DNA from: Methanolobus tindarius DSM 2278
GTDB taxonomy: Archaea; Halobacteriota; Methanosarcinia; Methanosarcinales; Methanosarcinaceae
Length of the DNA stretch: 64,000 bases
Direction of reading: 5' to 3'
Assembly (NCBI RefSeq): GCF_000504205.1
Contig: NZ_AZAJ01000001.1
Coordinates: forward strand, 62,001 to 126,000
Of this stretch, positions 45,308 through 53,914 are shown piece after piece (positions within the stretch are counted from its first letter, which is position 1; every line of letters begins with the position of its first letter). The notes beneath the pieces are model-generated. The model saw only the letters and a list, made by a program, of their open reading frames with translations, searched no databases and was not told the origin of the DNA. Position numbers and translations under genes: made by a program.

Positions 45308-45348
45308 TAGAATACATCCTGTCCTTTAATGAAACTTGTAATGAAATG

Positions 45349-46038
45349 TCAGTACCCTCTCTTTAATATAGCTATCAATTCCTCAGGGTGAGGCATTGAT
45401 TCTTTAATTTTCCGGCATGTTTTGTCAATATCATAATCAAGTCTGATTAACTCAGCTTCACCTGAAACTGTGTCAAAAACCGCACAACTGGCTTTACAGT
45501 TTTCATCTCTTGGCTGGCCTACTGAACCAGGATTTACTATCAGCATATCTTTAAATTTCCTGACAAACGGCTGATGTGAATGTCCTATGAAAAGAACATC
45601 TGTCTCAATTCCACATATCATTTCTTCAAATTCATCATCAGGAGTTTGCGGTCTCATGTACTCATAATTAGACCTCGGGCTTCCGTGTGTGAAATACAGT
45701 TTTAATCCATCAATTTCCTTCTGAATGCTGAATGGAAGATGACGTAAAAAATCCATCTGTTTTTCAGATGTCACTTCCCATGTGTAATCACGGGTTGCAA
45801 CTGAAAGATGTTTATACTTGTATCCACAGCCACATTCTATACGTGAACCTACGGCAGCATCATGGTTTCCAAGAACTGATTCAATTTTGTTCTCCATGAT
45901 AAAATCAATACATTCTGATGGTGATGGACCGTAGTCTGCCAGATCACCAAGACAGACCACCATGTCATGAGAAACTGACATTGCAGCATCAAGAGCTTCC
46001 TTGTTTCCGTGGATGTCGGATATCAATAATATTCTCAT
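45349..46038 (-). CDS. metallophosphoesterase, YfcE-like with extended middle
   Basis: A 229-residue calcineurin-fold enzyme: ISDIHGNKEAL, LGDLADYGPSP, LGNHDAAVGS, FTHGSPRSN, GHSHQPF and NPGSVGQPRDEN. The motifs place it in the MPE family with diadenosine-polyphosphatase or protein-phosphatase-like relatives. It is longer than the enzyme at 43896 and not closely related. It lies between the ferredoxin and the permease in the same direction. Confidence 0.92.
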   Translation of the reverse strand: MRILLISDIHGNKEALDAAMSVSHDMVVCLGDLADYGPSPSECIDFIMENKIESVLGNHDAAVGSRIECGCGYKYKHLSVATRDYTWEVTSEKQMDFLRHLPFSIQKEIDGLKLYFTHGSPRSNYEYMRPQTPDDEFEEMICGIETDVLFIGHSHQPFVRKFKDMLIVNPGSVGQPRDENCKASCAVFDTVSGEAELIRLDYDIDKTCRKIKESMPHPEELIAILKRGY

Positions 46039-46111
46039 CTTAGCACCGGGTCTTTTAGACTTAATCTTTTAGAGTTTTTAATTTCAGTTTTGAACATCTG
46101 GAATTGCCTGC

Positions 46112-47149
46112 TTATAGAATATACATTCCAAACACATATCCTGCCACTGCTGCTACCACGACAACAAGACCTATGTATGTCATTCCTTTCTGGAATCCCA
46201 TTATCCTGTTTATTACTATCATATTCGGAAGACTCAATGCAGGACCTGCAAGCAGCATTGATAGAGCCGGACCTTTTCCCATTCCAAGAATGGTAAGTGC
46301 ACTTATGATAGGGACTTCCGTCAGTGTTGAGAAGTACATAAGAGCGGCAGCAACTGAAGCAATGATATAGGAAGTTACATTGCTGCCACCAACGTATTCC
46401 ACAACGTATTCTGCCGGAAGAAGCTCAACAATGATACCTGCAAAGAAGACACCGATAAGCAGAAGCGGTGTGATTTGTTTTACAAGGAACCAGGTTTCTC
46501 CCATCCAGCTTTCAAGTTCATCCCTGTCAAACCATTTAAGGGATACATATACTGTGATAAGTATCAGTGGAATTTCCACAGCAAGCATTGGATACCAGCT
46601 TGTGAGAATCTCAGGAGTTACAAGGATTGCAAGCAGCAAAAGGAAAAGCCATACAGTGTGAGCGTGCTTTTCATCACCGAATGTCTTTATTCCTTTTTTC
46701 TCAACATCCTTTCTTTCATACACAAAGGACATTACAAGGCCGATGAATATTGATAGCAGGATTGCAATGACAGCTCGTGCAACACCAAGATCATATCCGA
46801 GAATCTTAGCAGTATAAACAATGGCCAGTACATTAATAGCCGGGGCTGAGAACAGGAACGTAGTTGCTGGGCCGATCCCAGCGCCTCTCTTATAGATTCC
46901 TGCAAAAAGCGGCAGGACCGTGCAGCTACACACTGCGAGGAGACAACCGGAAACGGCGGCAACCGAATAGGAAACATATTTTGGTGCGTCAGCCCCGAAA
47001 AATTTCAGTACGGACTCTTTCGAGAAGAGTGAAGCTATTGCCCCTGCCAGGAAAAAGGCAGGAATAAGGCAAAGAAGTACGTGCAATGCAAGGTACTCCC
47101 TGACCGATGCAATGCCAATGTAAGCCAGGTCTATGATGTAAGATGTCAT
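46112..47149 (-). CDS. permease of the DUF318/ArsP family
   Basis: A 345-residue membrane protein with about ten helices. Diagnostic segments: VSGCLLAVCSCTVLPLFAGIYKRGAG (quoted in parts; CSCTVLPLF), FLFSAPAINVLAIVYTAKI, YFSTLTEVPIISALTILGMG and LAGPALSLPNMIVINRIMG. Relatives export trivalent organoarsenicals or are linked to other metalloids and thiols. The conserved Cys pair (CSC) is present. It is the first gene of the minus-strand cluster and is preceded by two ArsR-like operator palindromes and a TATA box that predicts a nearly leaderless transcript. Confidence 0.88.
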   Translation of the reverse strand: MTSYIIDLAYIGIASVREYLALHVLLCLIPAFFLAGAIASLFSKESVLKFFGADAPKYVSYSVAAVSGCLLAVCSCTVLPLFAGIYKRGAGIGPATTFLFSAPAINVLAIVYTAKILGYDLGVARAVIAILLSIFIGLVMSFVYERKDVEKKGIKTFGDEKHAHTVWLFLLLLAILVTPEILTSWYPMLAVEIPLILITVYVSLKWFDRDELESWMGETWFLVKQITPLLLIGVFFAGIIVELLPAEYVVEYVGGSNVTSYIIASVAAALMYFSTLTEVPIISALTILGMGKGPALSMLLAGPALSLPNMIVINRIMGFQKGMTYIGLVVVVAAVAGYVFGMYIL

Positions 47150-47150
47150 T

Positions 47151-47170
47151 ATTTCAAAATATGTTGAAAT
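47151..47170. promoter_or_regulatory. ArsR/SmtB-like operator palindrome
   Basis: ATTTCAA-N6-TTGAAAT, a perfect hyphenated palindrome between the permease ATG (47149) and its TATA box, overlapping the predicted transcript start. A bound repressor would block initiation. Confidence 0.55.
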
Positions 47171-47172
47171 GC

Positions 47173-47180
47173 TATTTATA
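47173..47180 (-). promoter_or_regulatory. TATA box of the permease cluster
   Basis: On the minus strand this reads tataaata; transcription would start about 47150, next to the ATG. It lies between two palindromes. Confidence 0.5.
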
Positions 47181-47188
47181 GGTTATGG

Positions 47189-47206
47189 TTTCAAATGATT
47201 TTGAAA
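47189..47206. promoter_or_regulatory. second ArsR-like operator palindrome
   Basis: TTTCAAA-N4-TTTGAAA, just upstream of the minus-strand TATA box, with half-sites like those of 47151-47170. Confidence 0.45.
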
Positions 47207-47281
47207 TACATTGAATAAAAACTACTTGCTATAATAGTAAGAACCCGGTAACCACTAAAGGTATATCTTAAAAATGCAAAT

Positions 47282-48157
47282 GTGTGCAGTATGTCACTGA
47301 AAGCCATTGGAAAAGTATCAAATTTTGCAGATGAAAAAACAATGCAGCTCCTTGCTCTCTGGAAAGAGAGTGTAAGCATTGTTGAGCTTGAGGACACAGA
47401 TGCAGAAAGTCTGGTTTATGAAGAATACACGCATTACATAGTTGTCCATGCCCCTCTTGATATGAAATTCCCGGAAAAGAGGGATGAATGGAACAAAAGG
47501 TTCTGCAAAACGGCAGGCGTGTCTGTTGTTGAACTTATAAAAATCAATGGCAAGCAGATTTATTTCAAAGGGCTTTTTGCAGCTAACCATGCTCCGGTTT
47601 ATGGTATTGTCCCTTACACATCATTTGACAAACAGGATGCCGACTTTCCGGAAGCAGGCATGGAACTATTGAAGAAACAGACCATGGAAGTTGCACTTCC
47701 GGAAGCTAATGGTAAAACCATACTTGATGTAGGATGTGGAGTTGGCAGCCTGACCTTACAGATGGCAAGGATGAATACTGATTCACAGGTAATGGGAATT
47801 GATCTTCTGGAAAAAACCATGGAGCAGTGCCGTCTGAACGCTTTTGCATATGATATTAAAAATGCGGCATTCAAGGCTGAAAGCGTTTATGAGCTTCCTT
47901 TTGATGATGAAAGCTACGAAACCGTGACATGCTTCTTTATGTTACATCACCTTGATGATATTCCAAAGGCACTCTCTGAGGTAAAGAGAGTAGTTTCAAA
48001 GAACGGTACGGTACTGGCAGTTGAGCCTCTGGACCATCATCATGGAACTGAAAGAGGTATTCAGGACTGGGTAGACCACTTTGAAAAAGCAGGTTTCTCA
48101 GTTGAGACGCAACAGATAAGCAGGGCGGTTTTTGTAAAGGCAAAAGTCAACTGCTGA
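47282..48157 (+). CDS. TsaA/TrmO-like domain fused to a class I methyltransferase
   Basis: 291 residues from GTG 47282 (ATG 47291 is possible). The N-terminal 120 residues follow the TsaA (UPF0066) barrel order: IGKVSNFADE, ESLVYEEYTHYIVVH, VELIKINGKQIYFKGL and APVYGIVPYTSFD, although the usual RPNPIG-type motif is missing. The C-terminal half is a Rossmann methyltransferase: LDVGCGVGSLTLQMA (motif I), MGIDLLE, ELPFDDESYETVTCFFMLHHL and VKRVVSKNGTVLAVEPLDHH. TsaA proteins methylate tRNA or other targets by a different fold, so one polypeptide joins two methyltransferase-related units. Divergent from the permease cluster. Confidence 0.8.
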   Translation: MCSMSLKAIGKVSNFADEKTMQLLALWKESVSIVELEDTDAESLVYEEYTHYIVVHAPLDMKFPEKRDEWNKRFCKTAGVSVVELIKINGKQIYFKGLFAANHAPVYGIVPYTSFDKQDADFPEAGMELLKKQTMEVALPEANGKTILDVGCGVGSLTLQMARMNTDSQVMGIDLLEKTMEQCRLNAFAYDIKNAAFKAESVYELPFDDESYETVTCFFMLHHLDDIPKALSEVKRVVSKNGTVLAVEPLDHHHGTERGIQDWVDHFEKAGFSVETQQISRAVFVKAKVNC

Positions 48158-48195
48158 TGACTTATTAATTGCAAACAATGAATTAAAAGAACAAG

Positions 48196-48324
48196 TATTG
48201 TTGACCACAAAATGGATGTGGATGGTGCTGGAAAGTGTGGCCAACAATAATTGAAGCAGGATTTTAATGGTTTGGGGGGGAAGGGTGGTACACAGTTGGT
48301 TGTGCCTTAAAATTCCTGCCTCAA
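48196..48324 (-). ncRNA. candidate minus-strand small RNA with two long hairpins
   Basis: Two long stems stand side by side. H2 (48251-48324): TTGAGGCAGGAATTTTAA on the minus strand pairs with TTAAAATCCTGCTTCAA, 17 pairs with one bulge. H1 (48196-48249): TATTGTTGGCCACA pairs with TGTGGTCAACAATA, 14 pairs. In each stem one position is A-C on the plus strand but G-U on the minus strand, so only the minus transcript is fully paired. A minus-strand TATA box (48348-48356) is about 26 bp before the first base of H2. No coding frame is convincing. Confidence 0.5.
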
Positions 48325-48347
48325 CTAAGTACCGTTGAGAAGGCATC

Positions 48348-48356
48348 ATATTTAAG
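48348..48356 (-). promoter_or_regulatory. TATA box for the two-hairpin RNA candidate
   Basis: Minus strand cttaaatatg-like element; predicted start near 48326, where the first hairpin strand begins. Confidence 0.4.
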
Positions 48357-48528
48357 CATATTCTATTTTTGCGAAGTTAATAGTGCCTACTGCTCACGAA
48401 ATAAACTCAAAACAACTTATAAATGGTTTATTTTATGCAGTTAATCGTAGAGGGATTACTTAGCTATAAACCCTTTTTTGGTAGAGATTTATCTATCAAA
48501 ATTATTTGATTAGCAATTATAAGGAGGA

Positions 48529-48610
48529 GCGGGCTTATATAGCCCGCAGAAAAAAGACGTGCAATGTCCCCTTTTTAGAGGAAGTGCCTGACATGATTTT
48601 GTCATTGCAC
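48529..48610. ncRNA. structured element upstream of a symporter locus
   Basis: A perfect 7-bp hairpin GCGGGCT-TATAT-AGCCCGC (48529-48547) directly follows aaggaggag and is followed by GTGCAATG (48559-48566) pairing with CATTGCAC (48603-48610). Inside the latter are a TCCcCT/AGaGGA hairpin (48567-48582) and GACA/TGTC (48590-48603), giving a multi-branch fold. Strand and function unknown; may be a leader or separate RNA. Confidence 0.4.
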
Positions 48611-48621
48611 CGTTTTAGGCC

Positions 48622-48664
48622 AGTGTTACAAACACTACTTGTTTTTAACACTAAAATATAGTGT
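48622..48664. promoter_or_regulatory. double inverted repeat and AAATATAGTGT promoter motif
   Basis: AGTGTT-ACA-AACACT (48622-48636) and ACACTA-N5-TAGTGT (48648-48664). The second includes AAATATAGTGT, which recurs at 55088-55098 before the paralogous locus. It may be a TATA box overlapped by a regulator site. Confidence 0.4.
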
Positions 48665-48783
48665 GACTCTTTTTTATTTAAAATTTATGCCATTACAGAT
48701 ATTTTTAATTCCTCAATTATATCGAAAAGTTAAAGTATGTTTCATGGTAACAGTTGACATTATTACTATTGGAGTTGCTAATT

Positions 48784-48903
48784 ATGCTGGGAATAACAGA
48801 CCCACAAATATGGATTGCATATATCTTATGCTTTGTAAGTGCCATCGGATGCATCATCTATGGACTTATACACTGGAACGATGACGACGGGGAGGAAGAC
48901 TGA
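48784..48903 (+). CDS. 39-residue single-helix protein paired with the following symporter
   Basis: MLGITDPQIWIAYILCFV then a helix rest SAIGCIIYGLIHW and an acidic end NDDDGEED. ggag is nine bases before the ATG. The stop codon overlaps the symporter ATG (TGATG). It is about 80 percent like the 41-residue protein at 55165, and both precede paralogous carriers, so selection keeps it as a coding gene. I infer a small accessory subunit of the symporter, comparable in position to small partner proteins of other carriers. Confidence 0.85.
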   Translation: MLGITDPQIWIAYILCFVSAIGCIIYGLIHWNDDDGEED

Positions 48904-50495
48904 TGGCTGTCAGTACTCCTATTCTCGGACTGGCCGTACTAGCCTACATGATGGTGGTTTTCTACCTGGGCTGGGTCGGTTACAAACAAACAAAAGACAA
49001 TGATGACTACATGCTTGCAGGAAGGAAAGTGAATCCTTTCGTACTCGCATTCTCCTATGGTGCTGCATTTATCAGTACATCAGCCATCATAGGATTCGGA
49101 GGTTATGCCGGAGCATTTGGTCTTGGAATACTGTGGCTGGTTTTCATGAACATTTTCGTGGGAATCTTTATCGCCTTTGTAGTATTCGGATCAAGAACCA
49201 GACGTATGGGTGTAAACCTCAAGGCTGTCACCTTCCCTGAACTTATTGGAAGAAGGTTCCAGTCAAGATTCATCCAGGGATTTTCAGGTGCACTCATCAC
49301 CATATTCATGCCACTGTATGCAGGCAGTGTGCTGATTGGTGGTGCACGTTTCATGGAAACCGCCCTGAACATCGATTATAATATCGCGATTTTAATTCTT
49401 GCAATAATAGTTGCAGCATATGTAATCACAGGCGGACTAATTGCTGTTATGTACACAGATGCCCTGCAGGGTGCCCTTATGTTTGTAGGAATGGCAATTT
49501 TGCTCATAATAACCTATTCCAAACTTGGCGGAGTTACCGAAGCCCACCAGGCACTCACAAATATGGCATATCTAGTACCGGATAACTTTGCAGCTATCGG
49601 TCACACCGGCTGGACCACAATGCCGGCATTTGGTTCACCAACATGGTGGACACTTGTATCAACAATTATACTTGGTGTCGGTATCGGTGTACTTGCACAG
49701 CCACAGCTTGCTGTGAGGTTTATGACCGTAAAGAACACACGTTCCCTGAAAAGAGCTGTTCTTTCAGGCGGTCCTTTCATCTTCATGATGGCAGGTGTCG
49801 CATATATTGTCGGTGCACTTTCAAATGTTTACTTCTTCAACACCCAGGGAATGATCTCCCTTGAGGTTGCAGGTGGAAACATCGATAAAATCATGCCTGA
49901 ATATATTAACAGTGCAATGCCTGATTACTTTGTAGTGTTCTTCCTGCTGACCCTTCTGGCAGCAGCAATGTCAACACTGAGTTCACAATTCCATGCAATG
50001 GGAACCGCATTTGGCCATGATTTCTACCGGCAGGGAATTATGAATGGAAAAATTGGGAAAACTATCACTGTAACCAGAGTCGGTATCGCTGTGACGATTT
50101 TCATCAGTGTCATTCTTGCATACATTCTCCCACCGGGAATTATTGCAAGAGCAACAGCAATATTCTTCGGACTCTGTGCAGCAGCATTCCTCCCCATGTA
50201 CTCCGGAGCTATCTTCTGGAAACGCATGACCCGGCAGGGAGCAACTGCAAGCCTTATTATAGGTACTTTTGCAAGTCTTTTCTGGCTGACATTTATTCAT
50301 GCCAAGGAAGCAACTGCACTTGGAATCTGCCAGGCTATTTTTGGACAGGCAACACTTCTTACGGGAACATGGACTCTTGTGGACCCGATACTTGTTGCTA
50401 CACCACTGTCATTTTTGGTTGCAATTGTCGTGAGTCTGATGACAGAACCTATGGCAAAAGAGCATGTTGAAAAATGCTTTAAGCAAAATGAATAA
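48903..50495 (+). CDS. sodium:solute symporter (SSS) family transporter, paralogue 1
   Basis: 530 residues and about 13 helices. YKQTKDNDDYMLAGRKVNPF, SYGAAFISTSAIIGFGGYAG, VTFPELIGRRFQSRFIQG, YVITGGLIAVMYTDALQGALM, LTLLAAAMSTLSSQFHAMGTAFGHD and the late WKRMTRQGA place it in the SSS family. A ggggagg RBS lies within the end of the small upstream gene. It is about three-quarters identical to the carrier at 55290. Substrate unknown; organic acids or compatible solutes such as betaines are possible in a methylotroph. Confidence 0.92.
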   Translation: MAVSTPILGLAVLAYMMVVFYLGWVGYKQTKDNDDYMLAGRKVNPFVLAFSYGAAFISTSAIIGFGGYAGAFGLGILWLVFMNIFVGIFIAFVVFGSRTRRMGVNLKAVTFPELIGRRFQSRFIQGFSGALITIFMPLYAGSVLIGGARFMETALNIDYNIAILILAIIVAAYVITGGLIAVMYTDALQGALMFVGMAILLIITYSKLGGVTEAHQALTNMAYLVPDNFAAIGHTGWTTMPAFGSPTWWTLVSTIILGVGIGVLAQPQLAVRFMTVKNTRSLKRAVLSGGPFIFMMAGVAYIVGALSNVYFFNTQGMISLEVAGGNIDKIMPEYINSAMPDYFVVFFLLTLLAAAMSTLSSQFHAMGTAFGHDFYRQGIMNGKIGKTITVTRVGIAVTIFISVILAYILPPGIIARATAIFFGLCAAAFLPMYSGAIFWKRMTRQGATASLIIGTFASLFWLTFIHAKEATALGICQAIFGQATLLTGTWTLVDPILVATPLSFLVAIVVSLMTEPMAKEHVEKCFKQNE

Positions 50496-50609
50496 GATAA
50501 TTTCCTAAACTGGTCAGTCAGCAGATTTTGCTGATTGATAATTTTTTATTGATTACAGGTTATCGTAATCTTTTGTATTGGAGAAAAGAACAGTAAATAA
50601 TAAAAAAAC

Positions 50610-50628
50610 GAGGACTTTTAAAGTCCTC
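50610..50628 (-). terminator. hairpin terminator of the GLUG/NosD surface protein gene
   Basis: GAGGACTT and AAGTCCTC form a perfect 8-bp stem; on the minus strand seven T residues follow. It is 9 bases after the stop codon. Confidence 0.7.
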
Positions 50629-50636
50629 CTTCAATC

Positions 50637-53600
50637 TTATTTCCTTCTCATCAGAACTACAAGTGAAACGAACACAATTCCTGCAATTGCAGTGAATCCA
50701 GGAGTATTGGCTGTTTTTCCTCCTTCTGCAGGTTCTGCTATGTCACCATTAGCTGATTCTGATGCAGCAATCTGTTCAGATGCTTCGCCAATCTCATCAC
50801 CTACGACTTCAAAGATTGAGAATCCCGGAGTTGCAGAGTAGAAGTAGATATACTCGTCATCTTCACTTTCCTGATATGTTGGAAGATCATTCCACTTCTC
50901 ATCATGATATCTTGTCATGCGTATTGTGGAAACATCAATGTTGTTCTCTTCTATCCACTGTTTGCTTACTTTAAAGTGAATCTGGATATTATCAGCAGAA
51001 TCCGAAGATATCGTTCCTTCACTTCCAACATCAATACTCACCTTCTGATAAGACTTACCTGTTGAATCAGGAACTCCTTCCGGTGAAGTGGAGAGTACCT
51101 GAACCTTTGCAACAACAAGACCTTTGTCTTTCTTTGCTTCAAAACTTACACCAAGGACAGGAGAATCACTGTCAGAGAAATCATAGTTTACATCCGAATC
51201 GCCAGTTACACGCTTTACAGAAGACGCAGAATTAGATACTATTCCCGGATCCTGTCCCTGACTTACAGAGGCACGGACACCATCATCATCTGAACGACTA
51301 TCAGAACTTGGAATACTTCTGAAAAGTCCGTATGTACTGGTGATCTCATCAATAGAGACCCCATCAAAAACATGATCTTGAAGCCTATAGAAAACTACAG
51401 ATACATAATTACCTGAAGTACTGAGTGATGCATTTGGAACTTTAACCCATTCATTACCGTTTAGCTCGAACAAAGATATTGATGATTCAACAGAATTGCT
51501 CATTCCGGAATCATCATAGTAAATTGTCATATTGGGATCATACATGCTAGCGACATCGATGTAGCCATTTACATTTATCATACCAGCAGGAGCTGAAGAA
51601 CTTGATTCATTATTTTTCACTGCAACCTCTGATGTTTCAGTCACAAAAGTAAGTTGCATGGAACGTTCAGCCATTTTTAGTTTATCAACTGTATTATCAT
51701 AGGAATATCTGGAATAGAATGTATAGTCCTCGTTTCCAATTGCAGTATTATCTGCCATAGTCGTGTTGTCTGAACCAGAAAAACTGAAGCCACAGCTATA
51801 ACGGGAAACATCTGTAAGATCAGGCGAGATAACGGTATCAGAAACTGACAGCATATAAGCCTCAAAGCCACCCGTATTGTAATTAGCGGTATTACCAGTC
51901 AGGATATTGTTGTCTGAAGAACTAATATAGAATCCGGTAGGAGATCCACGTATAATACTATCCATAACTTCTACAGGGGAATCTACAGACATTGAAGTCA
52001 AGTCCCTACTGTATGTGTTGTTATTGGCAACATTATCTGTCAGAGTATTATTGTTCGATGAAAGTAGATAAACTCCATACTCATCATTGTAATTTGCAAT
52101 ACTGGATGTGAGGGTATTGTTATCTGATGAACTAAAGTAAATACCATCTTCGTAGTTGTTACTTGCTACATTGCCTGTTACTATATTGTCATTTGAATTA
52201 TCAAGAATAATACCATAGTAATTGGCAGTTGCAATATTGTTTGTTACTTTACTGTTATTTGAATAGCCAAGGTAAATACCAGCCATCTGTGAACTGGTTG
52301 CACCAGTTACATTGAAACCATCTATTGTTACATTGCTCACAGTTACGTTGAACACATGGTCTGATGAATCACTTGCATTTACAATGGTACTTGCTGATCC
52401 TTTCTCAGAGCGAAGTGTAACACTCTTATCAACAACAACATTCTCGTTGTAAGTACCCTCAGTTACAATGATGGTGTCACCGTCAATAGAATTATCTACA
52501 GCTGCCTGAATGGTCGTATAATTACAATCAACTCCACTGCCAACATACAAGGTTATTGTTTCAGTTCTACTTACAGTATTCCAGTTCTGGAAATACGGAA
52601 GACTGGAGCCATCATCTATTCTCCATATAAAACTTGAATTATCTTCCGTTGTGATAATGTCATCACTTGCATTCCAATTCAGACCGGAACTTCCTGAAAC
52701 GAATGCGAAACTTGTGAAGTTGTCATAGGAAGTAGAAGTACCATTACCTGTAGTCGGAGTGCCGGAATAATAACTGTTGGTCACAGTACCACTATCCGTT
52801 CCCATAAGACCACCAACATCACCACTGCTAGTAGTAGCAGTACCTGTGGCAAAACTATTTGTTACTACACCAGTGCTATAACCTACAAGACCTCCAATTG
52901 ATCCAGCACCATTAACATTACCAGTAGCATAACCATTGTTAACAGTGCCAGCATTATTATAGCCGACAAGACCGCCAACATTGCTACCAGAACCAGTAAC
53001 ATTACCGATGGCATAACTATTGTTCATAATACCAGAATTATAGCCAGCAAGACCACCGACATAGCTACCAGAACCAGTAACATTACCAGCTGCATAGCTA
53101 TTAATCACAGTGCCAGAACCAAAAGCATATCCAATAAGACCACCGACATAGCTCACACCAGTGACATTACCAGTAGCAGAACTATTAACCACATTACCGG
53201 AATTGATTCCCACCAGAATACCTACATAATGTGTTGTTGAAAAAACACCATCAGGACTCGTCTCCACTCCAAGGTCATGGATGTTAGCGCTGGAACCAGT
53301 CTGTCCAAAAAATCCAGCAGAAGTAGCAGTATAATAGATAGTAAGATTCTTTATTGCAAACCCACTTCCATTGAAGTCACCTGTAAACGGAGTAGCGTAG
53401 TCAATGCCAATAGGAGTATGATTACCTACTAGAGTGATATCATTTGTTAGTGTGAAGTTCATTCCCCAATCATCAGAACTTACTGACAGGTTGTCAATGT
53501 CACTGTCAGATGAAAGTTGATATGGGTTGTCTACTGTACCGCTACCGCCTGAGTAGGTGGCAGCCGAAGCTATTCCTGTGCATAAAAATATTATGCAGAT

Positions 53601-53639
53601 AAATGATGTTATGATAATACTGTTCTTATCTAATGTCAT
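50637..53639 (-). CDS. large exported protein: GLUG repeats, NosD-like beta-helix, PGF-pre-PGF, PGF-CTERM
   Basis: 1000 residues with an N-terminal signal (IIITSFICIIFLCTGIASA). Residues about 120-290 carry GLUG-type repeats (VGGLIGYAFGSG, VGGLAGYNSG, VGGLVGYNNAG, IGGLVGYSTG with NSYA/TGNV between). Residues about 365-700 form a right-handed beta-helix of NosD/CASH type (TIQAAVDNSIDGDTIIVTEG, SSDNNTLT-like turns). A PGF-pre-PGF domain (about 820-970; EENNIDVSTIRMTRYHDEKW, FYSATPGFSIFEVVG) and the tail TPGFTAIAGIVFVSLVVLMRR follow. The last 180 residues are close to those of the protein at 30635, while the front parts differ: a modular surface family. Confidence 0.87.
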   Translation of the reverse strand: MTLDKNSIIITSFICIIFLCTGIASAATYSGGSGTVDNPYQLSSDSDIDNLSVSSDDWGMNFTLTNDITLVGNHTPIGIDYATPFTGDFNGSGFAIKNLTIYYTATSAGFFGQTGSSANIHDLGVETSPDGVFSTTHYVGILVGINSGNVVNSSATGNVTGVSYVGGLIGYAFGSGTVINSYAAGNVTGSGSYVGGLAGYNSGIMNNSYAIGNVTGSGSNVGGLVGYNNAGTVNNGYATGNVNGAGSIGGLVGYSTGVVTNSFATGTATTSSGDVGGLMGTDSGTVTNSYYSGTPTTGNGTSTSYDNFTSFAFVSGSSGLNWNASDDIITTEDNSSFIWRIDDGSSLPYFQNWNTVSRTETITLYVGSGVDCNYTTIQAAVDNSIDGDTIIVTEGTYNENVVVDKSVTLRSEKGSASTIVNASDSSDHVFNVTVSNVTIDGFNVTGATSSQMAGIYLGYSNNSKVTNNIATANYYGIILDNSNDNIVTGNVASNNYEDGIYFSSSDNNTLTSSIANYNDEYGVYLLSSNNNTLTDNVANNNTYSRDLTSMSVDSPVEVMDSIIRGSPTGFYISSSDNNILTGNTANYNTGGFEAYMLSVSDTVISPDLTDVSRYSCGFSFSGSDNTTMADNTAIGNEDYTFYSRYSYDNTVDKLKMAERSMQLTFVTETSEVAVKNNESSSSAPAGMINVNGYIDVASMYDPNMTIYYDDSGMSNSVESSISLFELNGNEWVKVPNASLSTSGNYVSVVFYRLQDHVFDGVSIDEITSTYGLFRSIPSSDSRSDDDGVRASVSQGQDPGIVSNSASSVKRVTGDSDVNYDFSDSDSPVLGVSFEAKKDKGLVVAKVQVLSTSPEGVPDSTGKSYQKVSIDVGSEGTISSDSADNIQIHFKVSKQWIEENNIDVSTIRMTRYHDEKWNDLPTYQESEDDEYIYFYSATPGFSIFEVVGDEIGEASEQIAASESANGDIAEPAEGGKTANTPGFTAIAGIVFVSLVVLMRRK

Positions 53640-53848
53640 TATGAGTCACACCCTACATGACCCTTCCAACCCTTCAATAAAAATAATAAATATAATTATT
53701 GATGAATTAATATAAGATGTTATAAATAGCTATTGGGACTGTTGTGCTAGTGTTTAGCATGGAAAGTAGGACTTTGTATTGCTTAAAATAATGTATGAAA
53801 CAATTTATAAAAATAAAATGAAGAGGGCTTATTGCTCTCCTTGCTACT

Positions 53849-53914
53849 TTATTCTCTTCTAATCAGGAACGCAAGTGAAACAAATACGATTCCTGCAAGG
53901 GCATTGAATTAAGG
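53849..53914 (-). pseudogene. decayed orphan PGF-CTERM tail
   Basis: Minus strand reads DP, stop, FNALAGIVFVSLAFLIRRE, stop. Compared with DPGFTALAG-type tails, the Gly codon of PGF has become TAA. No gene body remains upstream, but a worn hairpin like that of the intact genes (53822-53842) still follows. It is the relic of a lost surface-protein gene. Confidence 0.6.

Noticed and set aside
48271-48286. G-rich run as a G-quadruplex
   Set aside because: There is only one long G-run plus one GGG; four separate tracts are not present. It is the loop of the hairpin at 48251-48324.
48098-48349. Minus-strand frame of 83 codons
   Set aside because: It overlaps the methyltransferase gene and the two long hairpins, has no RBS and no protein-like composition. 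The hairpins explain the sequence better.
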